Below are positions 50,419 through 59,464 of a stretch of 64,000 bases of DNA, one piece after another; position 1 is the stretch's first letter; each line of letters begins with the position of its first letter. The stretch is from CALMEC01 sp963765105 (GTDB taxonomy: Bacteria > Actinomycetota > Thermoleophilia > Miltoncostaeales > Miltoncostaeaceae), in assembly GCA_963765105.1 (NCBI GenBank), contig CAVXUW010000004.1, positions 1,116,001 to 1,180,000 on the forward strand, written 5' to 3'. The notes under the pieces are model-generated. The model was not told where the DNA came from and did no database searches. It saw only the letters and a list, made by a program, of their open reading frames with translations. The position numbers were made by a program, and so were the translations under genes.

Positions 50419-52473
50419 TCACGGCGCCACCGTCCCCGACGCCGGGTCGGCGGTTTGGGTACCACTCGTCGGCGCAGGGAGCTCGTAGCGGTCGAGAACC
50501 GTGCGTGCGTTCTGAGCAGCCTCGCGGAGCGTCTCGACTCGACAGGTGTCGCACTTTTTCGCGTACTGAATGAAGGACCGCAACACCGCCAGGTTCTCCG
50601 GCGTGCTGACGGCCCACTGGTGAACATCCAGGACGAAGACCGGCTCTCCGGACGCGACCACGCGATCCAGCCGGGTCGTCCACGCCTCGAGCGTTTGGGC
50701 AGCCGACATGTCGCCGACAAACTGCGCGTCCCAGTCATTCGGGATGATGAAGGGGATGACGACGATGCGCTTGTCCCCTCCGGCGGAGTGCCGTTCGTAG
50801 CGCACGTCGATCAGGCTGTTGAGGGGGTCATACGCGTCCGAGCCGTCGTACTCGAGGTTCGCGTCGATCAAAACGTCACGCGATTCTGAGGTGATGCTGT
50901 TTCGCGGCGCACCGAAGCCCCGTACGTCGAACCCGAGGTTCCGGAGCGACGTGAGACCCCGATCCACTACCCTGACCTGCTGGTCGACCGGCAGGGAGTC
51001 CAGTTGCTCGTGATCGTAGGAGTGAGATCCGATCTCGTGACCCGCCGACGCCGCGCGTCTTACCGCAGCGGTTTGGCGCTCTGCGAGCTTGCCGACCGTG
51101 ATGAACGTCGCCGCGATTTTCTCTGCGCCAAACATCTCGACCAGCGCATCGATCATTTCCGGGCGCACCGCGTCGTAGCTGGGCTGGTAGTCCGGCTCGG
51201 TATCCACGCGGATGACGACCGACACGTGATCGGGGCGGGGCATCGGCCCTTCCTTCGAGTGTCCGTCGACGGCACGGATCAACCGGGTGAACTCCGTGTC
51301 GCTCCAGTTGTCATAGTTGAAGTAGCTGGCATCGTCGGCCCAGTCGCCGACGGCTTCGAGGGTCAGCCGCGTTCGGCGCACCCCCATGTCGCCGTCGAGC
51401 ACAACGGTGAGATCGGCCTCCTCGCCCACCAAGCGGGCGGCGGCGTCGAGCCCTTCGCGGACCCAGGTGGGGTTGTGACCCCAGTCGTCCCAATAGCCCA
51501 TGAGCACGATTTCATCGAGCCCGGCCCGGGCGAGTCGCGTCAGGTCCTGCCCTGCCTGGGTGTTTTGCTCGTAGCTCTCGGTGCTGAAGGGAAGGACGAA
51601 GGCACCCATGCGGAAGTCGGGGCGAACCTCATCGACCGCATCCCGGATGATGTCGACCGTTTCCGCGATCTTCTCTGCGCGCATGTTGGTCCATTCGGTC
51701 CAGAGCCAGTTCTGGGAGTCGTACGCCGTCCGAATGTCCATGGGCACGAGCGGTCGACCCATCTTCGCCCGCCACTTCGTCCGTTTCTCCAGTGCCGTGA
51801 AGGCATCGGGACCGGCACACGAGAAGTCGTCGTCATACCGGATGAAGTCGAGATAGAGCCCGGTGAGGTCGGGCAACGTCGCCACGATCTCGCTCGCGAC
51901 GGACGCCTCGTATTCGGCGACCGCGGGGTTGAAGGGGCACAACCACCCCGGCTCGTCCTCGAGACGACCATCAGCAGTGATCTTCTGGGACTGCCATTCG
52001 GGGTGTGTCTTTGCCGCTTGCGCGTCATTGAGCACGGGCATCCATCCTTGTGGGGCGATGCCGCGCCGCGCCAGTGTTTGGGTGAAGGTTGCGAGGCGTC
52101 CGTCCGCGTAGCCGGGGGCAACCGGGGCCATGCGCGACGGAGAGAACACCGTTCCTGAAGGGAACTCGTCGGTTTCATCCTGCTTGACCTGGACGAAGGC
52201 ACGAGTTACGCCACGGGCGGCGAAGCGATCGACGGTCGACGGCACCGCAGCGGCGCTTTCGAGGTGTTGCGGAGTGCGGACCACAATGCTGAGGCCCGAC
52301 CGCTCCCTGTCGGTGTCGTCGGGAGGAGTGGCCACCTGTGCAGCGACGCCAAGGAAGGCGCCGATGATCCCGACTGCGGCAAGACCGGGCAAAACAATCC
52401 GACGCGCACGAACACGCGGCGAAGCCGGCACGGTCGAGGAGGCGTGAGATGCGTTGGGCACGGGATGCGGCAT
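50419..52473 (-). CDS. PgaB-like protein: glycosidase domain then polysaccharide deacetylase, order reversed
   Basis: 684 residues with an N-terminal membrane anchor (about 29-48, RIVLPGLAAVGIIGAFLGV). Residues of about 75-380 look like the GHL10/GHL13 hydrolase domain of PgaB: TGLYLDFIRYDDDF, then a long helix-rich barrel. Residues of about 405-655 are a NodB-like deacetylase: SVVIRVDTEPDYQPSYDAV (the metal Asp in place of TFDDG), GHEIGSHSYDHEQLDSL (HxxxH) and VFVLDVHQWAVS. In E. coli PgaB the deacetylase is first and the hydrolase second, so this chain is inverted. It is the first gene of the pgaB-pgaD-pgaC-like operon. The ATG at 52473 is chosen; a longer TTG start at 52536 is possible. 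Confidence 0.84.
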   Translation of the reverse strand: MPHPVPNASHASSTVPASPRVRARRIVLPGLAAVGIIGAFLGVAAQVATPPDDTDRERSGLSIVVRTPQHLESAAAVPSTVDRFAARGVTRAFVQVKQDETDEFPSGTVFSPSRMAPVAPGYADGRLATFTQTLARRGIAPQGWMPVLNDAQAAKTHPEWQSQKITADGRLEDEPGWLCPFNPAVAEYEASVASEIVATLPDLTGLYLDFIRYDDDFSCAGPDAFTALEKRTKWRAKMGRPLVPMDIRTAYDSQNWLWTEWTNMRAEKIAETVDIIRDAVDEVRPDFRMGAFVLPFSTESYEQNTQAGQDLTRLARAGLDEIVLMGYWDDWGHNPTWVREGLDAAARLVGEEADLTVVLDGDMGVRRTRLTLEAVGDWADDASYFNYDNWSDTEFTRLIRAVDGHSKEGPMPRPDHVSVVIRVDTEPDYQPSYDAVRPEMIDALVEMFGAEKIAATFITVGKLAERQTAAVRRAASAGHEIGSHSYDHEQLDSLPVDQQVRVVDRGLTSLRNLGFDVRGFGAPRNSITSESRDVLIDANLEYDGSDAYDPLNSLIDVRYERHSAGGDKRIVVIPFIIPNDWDAQFVGDMSAAQTLEAWTTRLDRVVASGEPVFVLDVHQWAVSTPENLAVLRSFIQYAKKCDTCRVETLREAAQNARTVLDRYELPAPTSGTQTADPASGTVAP

Positions 52474-52679
52474 GTGCGGGGAACTCCAGACGGTTGTTTC
52501 GAAGCGGTCGTTGATGACCGCGGCGTTCGACAACAACGGTATGGGGAGCTTGGAAAGAGCCGGCCCAACTGAATGCCAGGGTTGTGCAAAGAAGACTTTG
52601 GACTTTGCCAGGGGTGCGGCCGGGTTCCGGCCTCAGCAGCCGCCCGGTGCGACGAGGGTTCCGCCCCGAGGTCGGCCAC

Positions 52680-52945
52680 GTTGGGGACGCGGGCGATGAG
52701 GTCGTCGAAGCTCATTCCGGCGGCGTTCGGCACGGCGTTCGTATCGATGAGACCGGGGATGTGTTGAGCTCGAGCACCCACGGCTTGTCGTCGGCGTCGA
52801 CGATCAAATCGACGCGCGCCAAACCGCGCCAGCGGGTAGGGGGCAACAGTCGATGGCCTGCACGCGACCTCATTGGCCGGGCTCACGTTGACGGCGGTAG
52901 GGCGCCCAGGGCGACGGCGTCTGGCGCGTAGCGCGATTCGCTGCG
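52680..52945 (-). pseudogene. Fragment of a D-Ala-D-Ala ligase gene (3' end)
   Basis: On the reverse strand this stretch runs parallel to the end of the intact ddl gene at 57.2 kb. The amino-acid remnant reads PGLIDTNAVPNAAGMSFDDL, then IARVPNVADLGA, against PGLTDTSAVPK..AAGMSFDDF and IARVLDLAALGA there. The nucleotide match, with indels, extends to about 52940. The copy has frameshifts and no start, so it is not functional. It lies between the PgaB-like gene and another fragment. Confidence 0.75.
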
Positions 52946-52965
52946 CGTGAGCCCAACGTACGCCC

Positions 52966-53427
52966 TCAACGAGTAGCCGCGACCCACGTCGTGGCGTAAC
53001 CCCGGGCCCTCGGCGGCGCGAACCCCGAGGTCGCGGCGGCGGCGCCTACGCCGACTGGACCGTGACTCGCCGAAACCCCGAAGGACGCGCCCCTGCCCGA
53101 TGACCAGAGCAGGGATGGGTTGCGGACGCCTTTCCTTCCCAGTCTCTCGCTGACGTCCCGTGTCCTTCGGAGAGCGATCACGTCTTTTGTCTGTGCCATG
53201 ACGGCAGTGTGCTTGCGGACGACATCGTCAGCCGAGACCTGAGCGATGAGCCGCGAAACACCCGTTCCGGTCGGGGAACGTGGAATCGTCGTTTCTTCCG
53301 TTCGGATGGCGGCATCATGGTCGTCCGGGTTCACGCCGACGACGAGCGTGGCTAGGAAACGGTCGCGCGCTGCGCGGAAATCCGCGAAGCTCAGGTATCC
53401 GGTGAGCAGCTCGAAATCGTTCAGCAT
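52966..53427 (-). CDS. Hypothetical protein, doubtful
   Basis: 153 residues. The N-terminal half (MLNDFELLTGYLSFADFRAA, RDRFLATLVVGVNPDDHDAA) looks like a soluble protein with an acidic, helical pattern, but the C-terminal half is low-complexity and antisense to a cupin fragment. It may be a gene whose 3' part was replaced by unrelated sequence. No family is recognised. It is 18 bp after the next gene, in the same orientation, so co-transcription is possible. Confidence 0.3.
   Translation of the reverse strand: MLNDFELLTGYLSFADFRAARDRFLATLVVGVNPDDHDAAIRTEETTIPRSPTGTGVSRLIAQVSADDVVRKHTAVMAQTKDVIALRRTRDVSERLGRKGVRNPSLLWSSGRGASFGVSASHGPVGVGAAAATSGFAPPRARGYATTWVAATR
52998..53105 (+). pseudogene. 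Fragment of a cupin gene (3' end)
   Basis: The forward strand around GGCGCCTACGCCGACTGGAC resembles the end of the cupin gene at 48.8 kb (GGCGTACGCCGACTGGGCC), giving AYADWTV against AYADWAV. The preceding CCCTCGGCGGCGCGAACCCC also resembles its CCCTCGGCTCGGCCAACGCC. Only this end remains. It overlaps the doubtful reverse-strand gene at 52966-53427, whose C-terminal half is therefore suspect. Confidence 0.6.
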
Positions 53428-53444
53428 TGCTCTCTCCCTTCCGA

Positions 53445-53777
53445 CTATGGCGCGGCGACCGGTTGAGCGATCGCAAGCTCCGGTTGTGTGATCCGTGTGA
53501 GGTGGTCGTAGACGGCGTAGTCGTTGGTCGCAATGTTCTGGATGTGCGGCGAGGCCCCAACTGCTCGGAGAAGATCAGATGCGAGGTACGCATCCATCGC
53601 ATCCCGGTCGCGCCAGAAGTAGATACCTCCAAACGCGTTTCGCGGCGCGTCGGATAGCCAGACCTTTGCGAGCAGCCCCGGCAGCTCAGCGTACGCCGGC
53701 GCCAGTCCGTCGCACAGCTCGAGGTAGCCCTCTTCGGTCATGTCGTCGAGTTTGAATGTGATGATCTGGGCATGCAT
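53445..53777 (-). CDS. Small monooxygenase/YdhR-like protein
   Basis: 110 residues of a ferredoxin-like dimeric alpha-beta barrel (ABM/YdhR type): QIITFKLDDMTEEGYLELCD, LPGLLAKVWLSDAPRNAFGG and IYFWRDRDAMDAYLASDLLR. Such proteins act on quinoid or polyketide substrates without cofactor, or only bind them. The ATG at 53777 is followed by HAQ; GGAG lies six to seven bases ahead. It lies between the doubtful gene and the methyltransferase, all in the same direction, suggesting a small operon of secondary-metabolism type (inference). Confidence 0.82.
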   Translation of the reverse strand: MHAQIITFKLDDMTEEGYLELCDGLAPAYAELPGLLAKVWLSDAPRNAFGGIYFWRDRDAMDAYLASDLLRAVGASPHIQNIATNDYAVYDHLTRITQPELAIAQPVAAP

Positions 53778-53820
53778 TGGGCGGCTCCTTGGCAGTGAGT
53801 TCGACGTGCTCGTTGGCGGG

Positions 53821-54894
53821 CTACGGGCGAGCCTCGAGCACGAGGTTGAACGGCGTCTCGGTTGCGCGACGGAAGCGGGTGAAGCCCGCCGCCATCACGA
53901 CATCACGGATGCGCGCCTCGCCGGCCTGCGCTCCCAAGGCGAGCCCGACGTCCTGGCTGAGCGACGCGGGGGTGCACAGGAGGGTTGAGAAGGCGTAGTA
54001 GGCCCGACCCACGGGGTTGAGGTTGTCTTCGACGCGGTCGCCGGCGAAGGGCTCCACGATCATCCAGGTTCCGTCGCGGTCGAGCGTGCTCAGCACGTGA
54101 CGGGCGGCACCCACTGGATCACCCATGTCGTGCAGGCAGTCAAACGTCGTCACAAAGTCGTAGCCGTCACCGGGGAATGCGTCGGCGGGGGCGGTCTGGA
54201 AGGTGACGCGGTCCGTCACACCGGCATCCGATGCACGGGTGCGCGCGGTCTCGATCGACCGGTCGTGGTAGTCGAAACCCGTGAGGGTGGACGCCGGATA
54301 GGCCTCGGCCATCACAATCGTCGAGGCCCCATGGCCGCACCCCACATCGGCGATGCGCGCTCCGCGCCGGAGCTTCGCCTCGACGCCGTCAAGCGCCGGT
54401 ATCCACGAGGAGACCAGGTTGGTCGTGTATCCGGTCCGGAAGAAGCGTTCGCATCCCTCGAAGACATCGTGGTCGTGTTCATGCCAGCCGACCCCCTTGC
54501 CACTCAGAAATGCGGCCTCGATCGACGGAGCGTCGCGGACGACTGCGGCCGCGATCTGGAAGAAACCGGCGAGGAATGCCGGGCTCTCAGGATCGGCCAG
54601 CACCATGGCGTGCTCCGGGGGAAGGGTGTAGGTGTCGTTCGCGGAGTCGTAGGTGACGAAGCCGCCAGCGGCTTGCGCGTTCAACCACTCACGGACGTAG
54701 CGTTCATGTGTTCCGGTCGTCTCCGCCAGGGTCGCTGCAGAGAGGGACTCGGCCCCGGCCAGGGCGCGATAGAGCCCGAGCCGGTCGCCGATTGCCACGA
54801 GGGCGGTGTTGAGCGTTGCGCCGACCTCACCGACAACTCGCCCGACGAAGTCGTTCACAAGCTGCTCGTCGATCACAGGATGTGACGTGGACAT
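53821..54894 (-). CDS. SAM-dependent methyltransferase with N-terminal winged-helix (rRNA/O-methyltransferase-like)
   Basis: 357 residues. An N-terminal helical/winged domain (about 1-100, GDRLGLYRALAGAESLSAAT and THERYVREWLNAQAAGGFV) resembles the dimerisation domain of O-methyltransferases. The Rossmann core has GARIADVGCGHGASTIVMAE (motif I) and TTFDCLHDMGDPVGAARHVL (motif IV). The substrate is unknown. The ATG at 54894 begins STSHPVIDE, and GGGAG precedes it by six bases. It is the gene directly downstream of the large LuxR regulator and in the same orientation. Confidence 0.86.
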   Translation of the reverse strand: MSTSHPVIDEQLVNDFVGRVVGEVGATLNTALVAIGDRLGLYRALAGAESLSAATLAETTGTHERYVREWLNAQAAGGFVTYDSANDTYTLPPEHAMVLADPESPAFLAGFFQIAAAVVRDAPSIEAAFLSGKGVGWHEHDHDVFEGCERFFRTGYTTNLVSSWIPALDGVEAKLRRGARIADVGCGHGASTIVMAEAYPASTLTGFDYHDRSIETARTRASDAGVTDRVTFQTAPADAFPGDGYDFVTTFDCLHDMGDPVGAARHVLSTLDRDGTWMIVEPFAGDRVEDNLNPVGRAYYAFSTLLCTPASLSQDVGLALGAQAGEARIRDVVMAAGFTRFRRATETPFNLVLEARP

Positions 54895-55032
54895 CCCGGC
54901 CTCCCTTTCCGTTCGAAGGCGGGGGTCCGTCTCCGTGGAGAACACGGTAGTTCCGGGCTTCACGACCGCGCGTCGGGCGTTTGCCCCATTTGCGATGGGG
55001 CGATCGCTGTATTCGGACGCCGGTGAGGGTCG

Positions 55033-56931
55033 CTAGTCGGTGGTGAGGCCGGACTCGGCTGCCAGACGCGTTGCCTGTGCGCGCGTGTGGACCCCGAGCT
55101 TTCCGTAGATGTTGGAGACGTGCCGCCCAGCGGTCTTCTCGGTGATGAACAGTCGCTCCCCGATCAGCCGGTTGCTCAGCCCGTCGGCGATCAGGCGGAG
55201 TACGTCGATCTCACGGGCGCTGAGCACGTCGGTGGGTGATGTGCCGCTTTCGGTACCGAGTTCCCGCTCTGATGACTCGACCTCCGCGTCAATCAGCCGA
55301 CTGAGCCAGCCGTCGACGCTTCCGTGGCCGAAGTTGAGCCAAACCGGCTCAAGAAATCGGTCGCCTGAGATCTGTGCGCCGTCGATGCGTGCGAAACCGA
55401 GCGGCATGAAGATCGGTGACTGCGCCTCGAGCTCACGCATCGCCGTATAGAGGCGCGAAAGGTTGGGACGAAGCTCCATATAGACACGCTTGACGTCGAG
55501 CCAGCAGGCGGCGACAGCCGGCGACATCAACTCGCCGGTTTCGCGGCCGAGCCAGCGACGCATGATGAGGACCTTTTCCCCATCGGCCGGGGGAACATCG
55601 TCGAGGTGCCGCCGGCAGGCGGCGCTGACCGGATCGGCCGCAAGGAGCTCGAGGTCGATCCGATCGATCCGTGCGACCTGAACGAAGGCGTCGACCGCCC
55701 CGGACGGAGCCCGTGCCACCGAGAATGTCTCCGGGTGCTGCTCCCACCACCGCACCAGCAGGTCGGCCTCGTCGCCGCCCTCGTGAGCGGCAATGATCTC
55801 GCGAATCGAAGCATCGTCATGAAGGGTGGCCGGCTCAACAGCGTGTGCGCTGCCCCGCTTCGGAAAGCACGCGTCGCGCAGCACAGGATTGCGGATGAGG
55901 TAGATGAGGTCCGCCGTGGCCTGCCAGAGAGTCTCCGCGCTCGAGCGCCTGGCCTGTCCCATGAAGAAGCCCAGCGCACGGCGCCGGTACCGAGCGTCCG
56001 CCTCCGGGTCGCGGCTCGCAAGGTCCGAACTCACCGCGTCGCGCACCACGTCGTGGAGCAGGAGACCCTCGGCGCTCTCCTCCACAAATGGGAGGCGTCT
56101 CAGGTCGGCGAACTCGTCGTGGACGTTCCCGCTCGCGAGGAGCGCCCGGAGGATGGGTTCGGTGACGCGCCGGGCCATGGCAGCGGCCTCGAGGGTCGCA
56201 ATCGTCCTCGGGGGCAGTCGGTTGAGCACGACCTGGAGAAGCTGGTCAATCGCGCGAACCGGTGAGCGGAGCCTGAGCGGTTCGTCCGGCTCGGCGTTGA
56301 ACGCCGCGGCGGCGAGCTCGAGGGCCAGCGGATGGCCATGTGCGAAATCGGCGATCCGATCGGCATCGTCGCCCTCGATGCCCCGGGCGCGCAGCAGCTC
56401 GAACGCCTGGTCATCAGTGAGAGGTCCGAGATGCACCTCCCGCACGAGGCCCGCCCAGCCGGGGGTCGTCAACCAGCCGGCGCCAGGCCGGTCCCGGCCC
56501 GCGATCATCAGCACGACTCCCTGCGACAGACCGGGCACGAAGACCTGACGTATCCACGCATCGAGCAGGCCGAACGTTTCGTACGTGTCGAGGCCGATGA
56601 TCGCCGGTCGGTCGGTTGCCGAGAGCGCGGCCAACACCGAGTCGAGGTCGGGCTGAGAGCCAAGAAGCGTTGCCACGCTGCGAAGGAGTCCGCGGGGTGT
56701 GGGCTCGACATCGCGGCAGTCGAGCCGTAAGACCGGCCGGCCTGCGAGGTTGGCATCGAGGGCCGCGCTCAGGAGTCGTGACTTGCCGATCCCCCCGGGA
56801 CCGTGAACGAAGGCAACGACGAACTCCGGTGTTTCAGCAGTGCCCACACGAAGCAATGCGAGTTCCGGCTTCCTCCCGACGAAGGTGCTGCTTGCCGCGT
56901 CCGCGAGCTGGTCTGCGACGGTCGCTTTCAT
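55033..56931 (-). CDS. Large ATP-binding LuxR-family regulator (LAL/MalT-like)
   Basis: 632 residues. An N-terminal P-loop domain (Walker A VHGPGGIGKSRLL; VVLMIAGRDRPG) of the STAND/LAL type covers about 1-320. A middle region of helical repeats leads to a C-terminal GerE-type HTH (about 570-628, LSAREIDVLRLIADGLSNRL, ITEKTAGRHVSNIYGKLGV). It integrates ATP or a ligand with promoter binding. It ends about 140 bp before the methyltransferase gene, of which it may be the activator (inference). The ATG at 56931 has no strong ribosome-binding sequence. Confidence 0.88.
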   Translation of the reverse strand: MKATVADQLADAASSTFVGRKPELALLRVGTAETPEFVVAFVHGPGGIGKSRLLSAALDANLAGRPVLRLDCRDVEPTPRGLLRSVATLLGSQPDLDSVLAALSATDRPAIIGLDTYETFGLLDAWIRQVFVPGLSQGVVLMIAGRDRPGAGWLTTPGWAGLVREVHLGPLTDDQAFELLRARGIEGDDADRIADFAHGHPLALELAAAAFNAEPDEPLRLRSPVRAIDQLLQVVLNRLPPRTIATLEAAAMARRVTEPILRALLASGNVHDEFADLRRLPFVEESAEGLLLHDVVRDAVSSDLASRDPEADARYRRRALGFFMGQARRSSAETLWQATADLIYLIRNPVLRDACFPKRGSAHAVEPATLHDDASIREIIAAHEGGDEADLLVRWWEQHPETFSVARAPSGAVDAFVQVARIDRIDLELLAADPVSAACRRHLDDVPPADGEKVLIMRRWLGRETGELMSPAVAACWLDVKRVYMELRPNLSRLYTAMRELEAQSPIFMPLGFARIDGAQISGDRFLEPVWLNFGHGSVDGWLSRLIDAEVESSERELGTESGTSPTDVLSAREIDVLRLIADGLSNRLIGERLFITEKTAGRHVSNIYGKLGVHTRAQATRLAAESGLTTD

Positions 56932-57157
56932 TCGGGCCGCACCGACCGGAACTGCGCGGCGCGCAGCTCATCAGGCTCGATGGTGAGGAAGGACATTGTT
57001 CCCCCGAAACAGGTTACATTTGACAGTACTCCCTACGATGGGCTCAGATCAAGTCGGGATTCCCGTAGCGGCCGCTCCACCGCTCATGGGGGATGGCTTC
57101 GGGACGTGACGGCTGCCACTTCCAGGAGGGCCCTGGCATACGGCCCGGCGAATCCGG

Positions 57158-58096
57158 CTACGCCCCCAGGGCGGCCAGGTCGAGGACGCGGGCGATGAAG
57201 TCGTCGAAGCTCATCCCGGCGGCCTCCGCGGCTTTCGGCACGGCGCTCGTGTCGGTGAGGCCGGGGATGGTGTTGAGCTCCAGCACCCACGGCTTATCAT
57301 CGGCGTCGAGGATCAAATCGACGCGAGCGAAGCCGCGGCAGCCAAGCGACGAGTAGCAGTCGAGAGCAATGCCCGCGACCTCTTCGGCAACGCCGGGGTG
57401 CAGGTCGGCGGGTGCACGCAGGTCGGTGGCGCCCGGGGTGTAGCGCGACTCGAAGTCGTAGAACTCGCGGCCCAGCGGGATGGCCTCCACGATCGGCAAG
57501 GCTTCGGCGTCGTCGTTGCCGATGATCGACACCGCCAGCTCACGACCCACCACGTAGTGCTCGAGCATCAGTCGGTCGTCGTAGGCCAGAGCGGCCATGA
57601 GGGCACCGGGAATCTCACCGGGCTCGTGGGCCAGGCGAATGCCGAGGGCCGATCCGCCGCGCGCCGGTTTCACCACCATCGGCAAGCCGAGTTTTGCTTC
57701 GATCTCCCCCAGCGCGTCCGCCGCTCCCAGCTCGCGAAACGCCGACTGGCTGAACGCGTACGAGGCCGGTGTGGGGATGTCGTCGTTGGTGAAGGTTGCC
57801 TTCGCGACGACCTTGTCCCACGCGCGCTCCGACGCCGACACGCCCGATCCCGTGTAGGGGATGCCGAGAATCTCGAGCAGCTCCTGAACGGTGCCGTCCT
57901 CGCCGCCTTGGCCGTGCATGGCGATGAATGCCGCATCGGGGCGCTCGCTGCGCAGCACCTTCACCATGTCGCGGTCGGCGTCGAGCGAGAGCACCTCGTG
58001 GCCGAGGCGCCGCAGGGAATCCTCCACGTTGCCGCCGCTGCGCAGGCTCACTTCGCGCTCGAACGAGCGGCCTCCTTTGAGGACGGCGACTTTCAT
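57158..58096 (-). CDS. ddl: D-alanine-D-alanine ligase, intact second copy
   Basis: 312 residues of the ATP-grasp family. VAVLKGGRSFEREVSLRSG opens the N-terminal domain. The ATP site is LPMVVKPARGGSALGIRLAH, followed by ELAVSIIGNDDAEALPIVEA, and the Mg2+ ligands are RGFARVDLILDADDKPWVLE then LNTIPGLTDTSAV. It makes D-Ala-D-Ala for peptidoglycan stem peptides. Compared with the copy at 24.9 kb it is shorter and diverged, so the two are paralogues. The ATG overlaps the aminotransferase stop (58093-58096), making an aminotransferase-ddl unit. Confidence 0.92.
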   Translation of the reverse strand: MKVAVLKGGRSFEREVSLRSGGNVEDSLRRLGHEVLSLDADRDMVKVLRSERPDAAFIAMHGQGGEDGTVQELLEILGIPYTGSGVSASERAWDKVVAKATFTNDDIPTPASYAFSQSAFRELGAADALGEIEAKLGLPMVVKPARGGSALGIRLAHEPGEIPGALMAALAYDDRLMLEHYVVGRELAVSIIGNDDAEALPIVEAIPLGREFYDFESRYTPGATDLRAPADLHPGVAEEVAGIALDCYSSLGCRGFARVDLILDADDKPWVLELNTIPGLTDTSAVPKAAEAAGMSFDDFIARVLDLAALGA

Positions 58097-59376
58097 TCGG
58101 AGTTGAGCCCTTGGAAGAGTTCGGTCATCTCGCGAACGACCCGGCCCAAACGGGCAATGCCATCGCTGATCACGGCCGGCTCGTTGGCAGAGAAGTTCAG
58201 GCGCATGGAGTTGGATCCGTCACCGTTCAAGTACGCGGCCGAGCCCGGGACGAACGCGACGTCCTCCTTGATCGCCCGTGCCAGCAGCTCGTTGGTGTCG
58301 ATAAACGATGGAAGGGTGACCCACACGAACAAGCCACCACGCGGACGGGTCCAGGTGGTGGCCGGCGGGAACTCCTCCTCCAAGGCCGTGAGCATCGCGT
58401 CGCGCCGCTGTCGGTAGATCTGGTTGACACGGGCCACATGATCACGCCAGTCGTAGCGCTTGAGGTATTCCAACACGAACCGCTGGTTGAGGGTGCCCGA
58501 GCAGAGGTCCTCGCTCTGCTTGCCCATGTTCATGCGCCGCAGCACCGGGGCCGGAGCAGCCACCCAGCCCACGCGCAAGCCGGGGGCGAGGATCTTCGAG
58601 AACGTCGAGACGTAGATCACCCATCCGGTGCCCTCGTCCAATTCGTAGAGCGACGGCAATGGCTCCCCGTCGAAACGGATCTGGCCGTAGGGGTTGTCCT
58701 CCACGATCATCAGCTCACGCTCGTGTGCGATGCGCACCAACTGCTCCCGCCGCTCGCCTGACATCGTCACACCGGCCGGGTTGTGGAAGTTCGGGATGGT
58801 GTAGAGCAGCTTCACGCGTTTGCCCGCCGCGGCCAGGCGATCGAGCGTGGGCTCCAGTTCGTCGACCAGCATCCCGTTGTTGTCCATCGGGATGTGGGCC
58901 ACTTCGGCCTCGTATGTCGTGAGTGGCGGCACGGCACCCGGATACGTGGGGCCCTCTGCGATCACCACATCGCCGGGATCGATGAACGTGCGGATTGACA
59001 GATCAATGCCCTGCTGACCGCCGCTGGTGATCATGATCTGGTCGGCGGTGGCGGTGGCGCGCTCGTGCGCCATGATCTCGACGATGTGTTCGCGCAGTTC
59101 ACGAAGGCCTTCGGTGGGGCCGTATTGAAGCGCACCGGCGCGGTGGTCTGACCCGACCACGCGCATCACCTCGTCGAATACCTCCGCGGGAAATGAGTGC
59201 GTGTCGGGAAAGCCGCCGGCCAAGGAGATGACCTCGGGCCGCTCGGCCAGGGACATGAGGTCGCGCATCGCCGACGAGCGCGTCTTCGTGGCGCGTACCG
59301 CGAAACGCGTGTCGTACCGCGCGGCATCTTGCGGTGTGACCTTGCTGTGTTGTGGGCGTGTGTGATGGGTTGACAC
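58093..59376 (-). CDS. PLP-dependent aminotransferase class I/II (2-aminoadipate/MocR-like)
   Basis: 427 residues. Fold-type I markers include VISLAGGFPDTHSFPAEVF, IMITSGGQQGIDLSIRTFI, AEGPTYPGAVPPL, YTIPNFHNPAGVTMS (Asp/Tyr region) and the PLP-binding Lys in YVSTFSKILAPGLRVGW. It fits the 2-aminoadipate/aromatic transaminase group; there is no GntR domain. Coupling to ddl (ATGA) suggests a role in supplying D- or modified amino acids for the cell wall, but this is inference. The ATG at 59376 starts STHHTRPQ. Confidence 0.9.
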   Translation of the reverse strand: MSTHHTRPQHSKVTPQDAARYDTRFAVRATKTRSSAMRDLMSLAERPEVISLAGGFPDTHSFPAEVFDEVMRVVGSDHRAGALQYGPTEGLRELREHIVEIMAHERATATADQIMITSGGQQGIDLSIRTFIDPGDVVIAEGPTYPGAVPPLTTYEAEVAHIPMDNNGMLVDELEPTLDRLAAAGKRVKLLYTIPNFHNPAGVTMSGERREQLVRIAHERELMIVEDNPYGQIRFDGEPLPSLYELDEGTGWVIYVSTFSKILAPGLRVGWVAAPAPVLRRMNMGKQSEDLCSGTLNQRFVLEYLKRYDWRDHVARVNQIYRQRRDAMLTALEEEFPPATTWTRPRGGLFVWVTLPSFIDTNELLARAIKEDVAFVPGSAAYLNGDGSNSMRLNFSANEPAVISDGIARLGRVVREMTELFQGLNSE

Positions 59377-59464
59377 GAGCTACTTCCTCACCAAACGGAA
59401 TGCCCGAGTGTAGAGGGACCGGCCCGTCTGGGCCAATGACCGGGCTTTGGTACCATCGGAGGTC

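Noticed and set aside
52206..52886. Reverse open frame of 226 codons joining PgaB-like start and ddl fragment
   Set aside because: Its first part is the ddl remnant, and the remainder is out-of-frame PgaB-like sequence, so it is a chance fusion.
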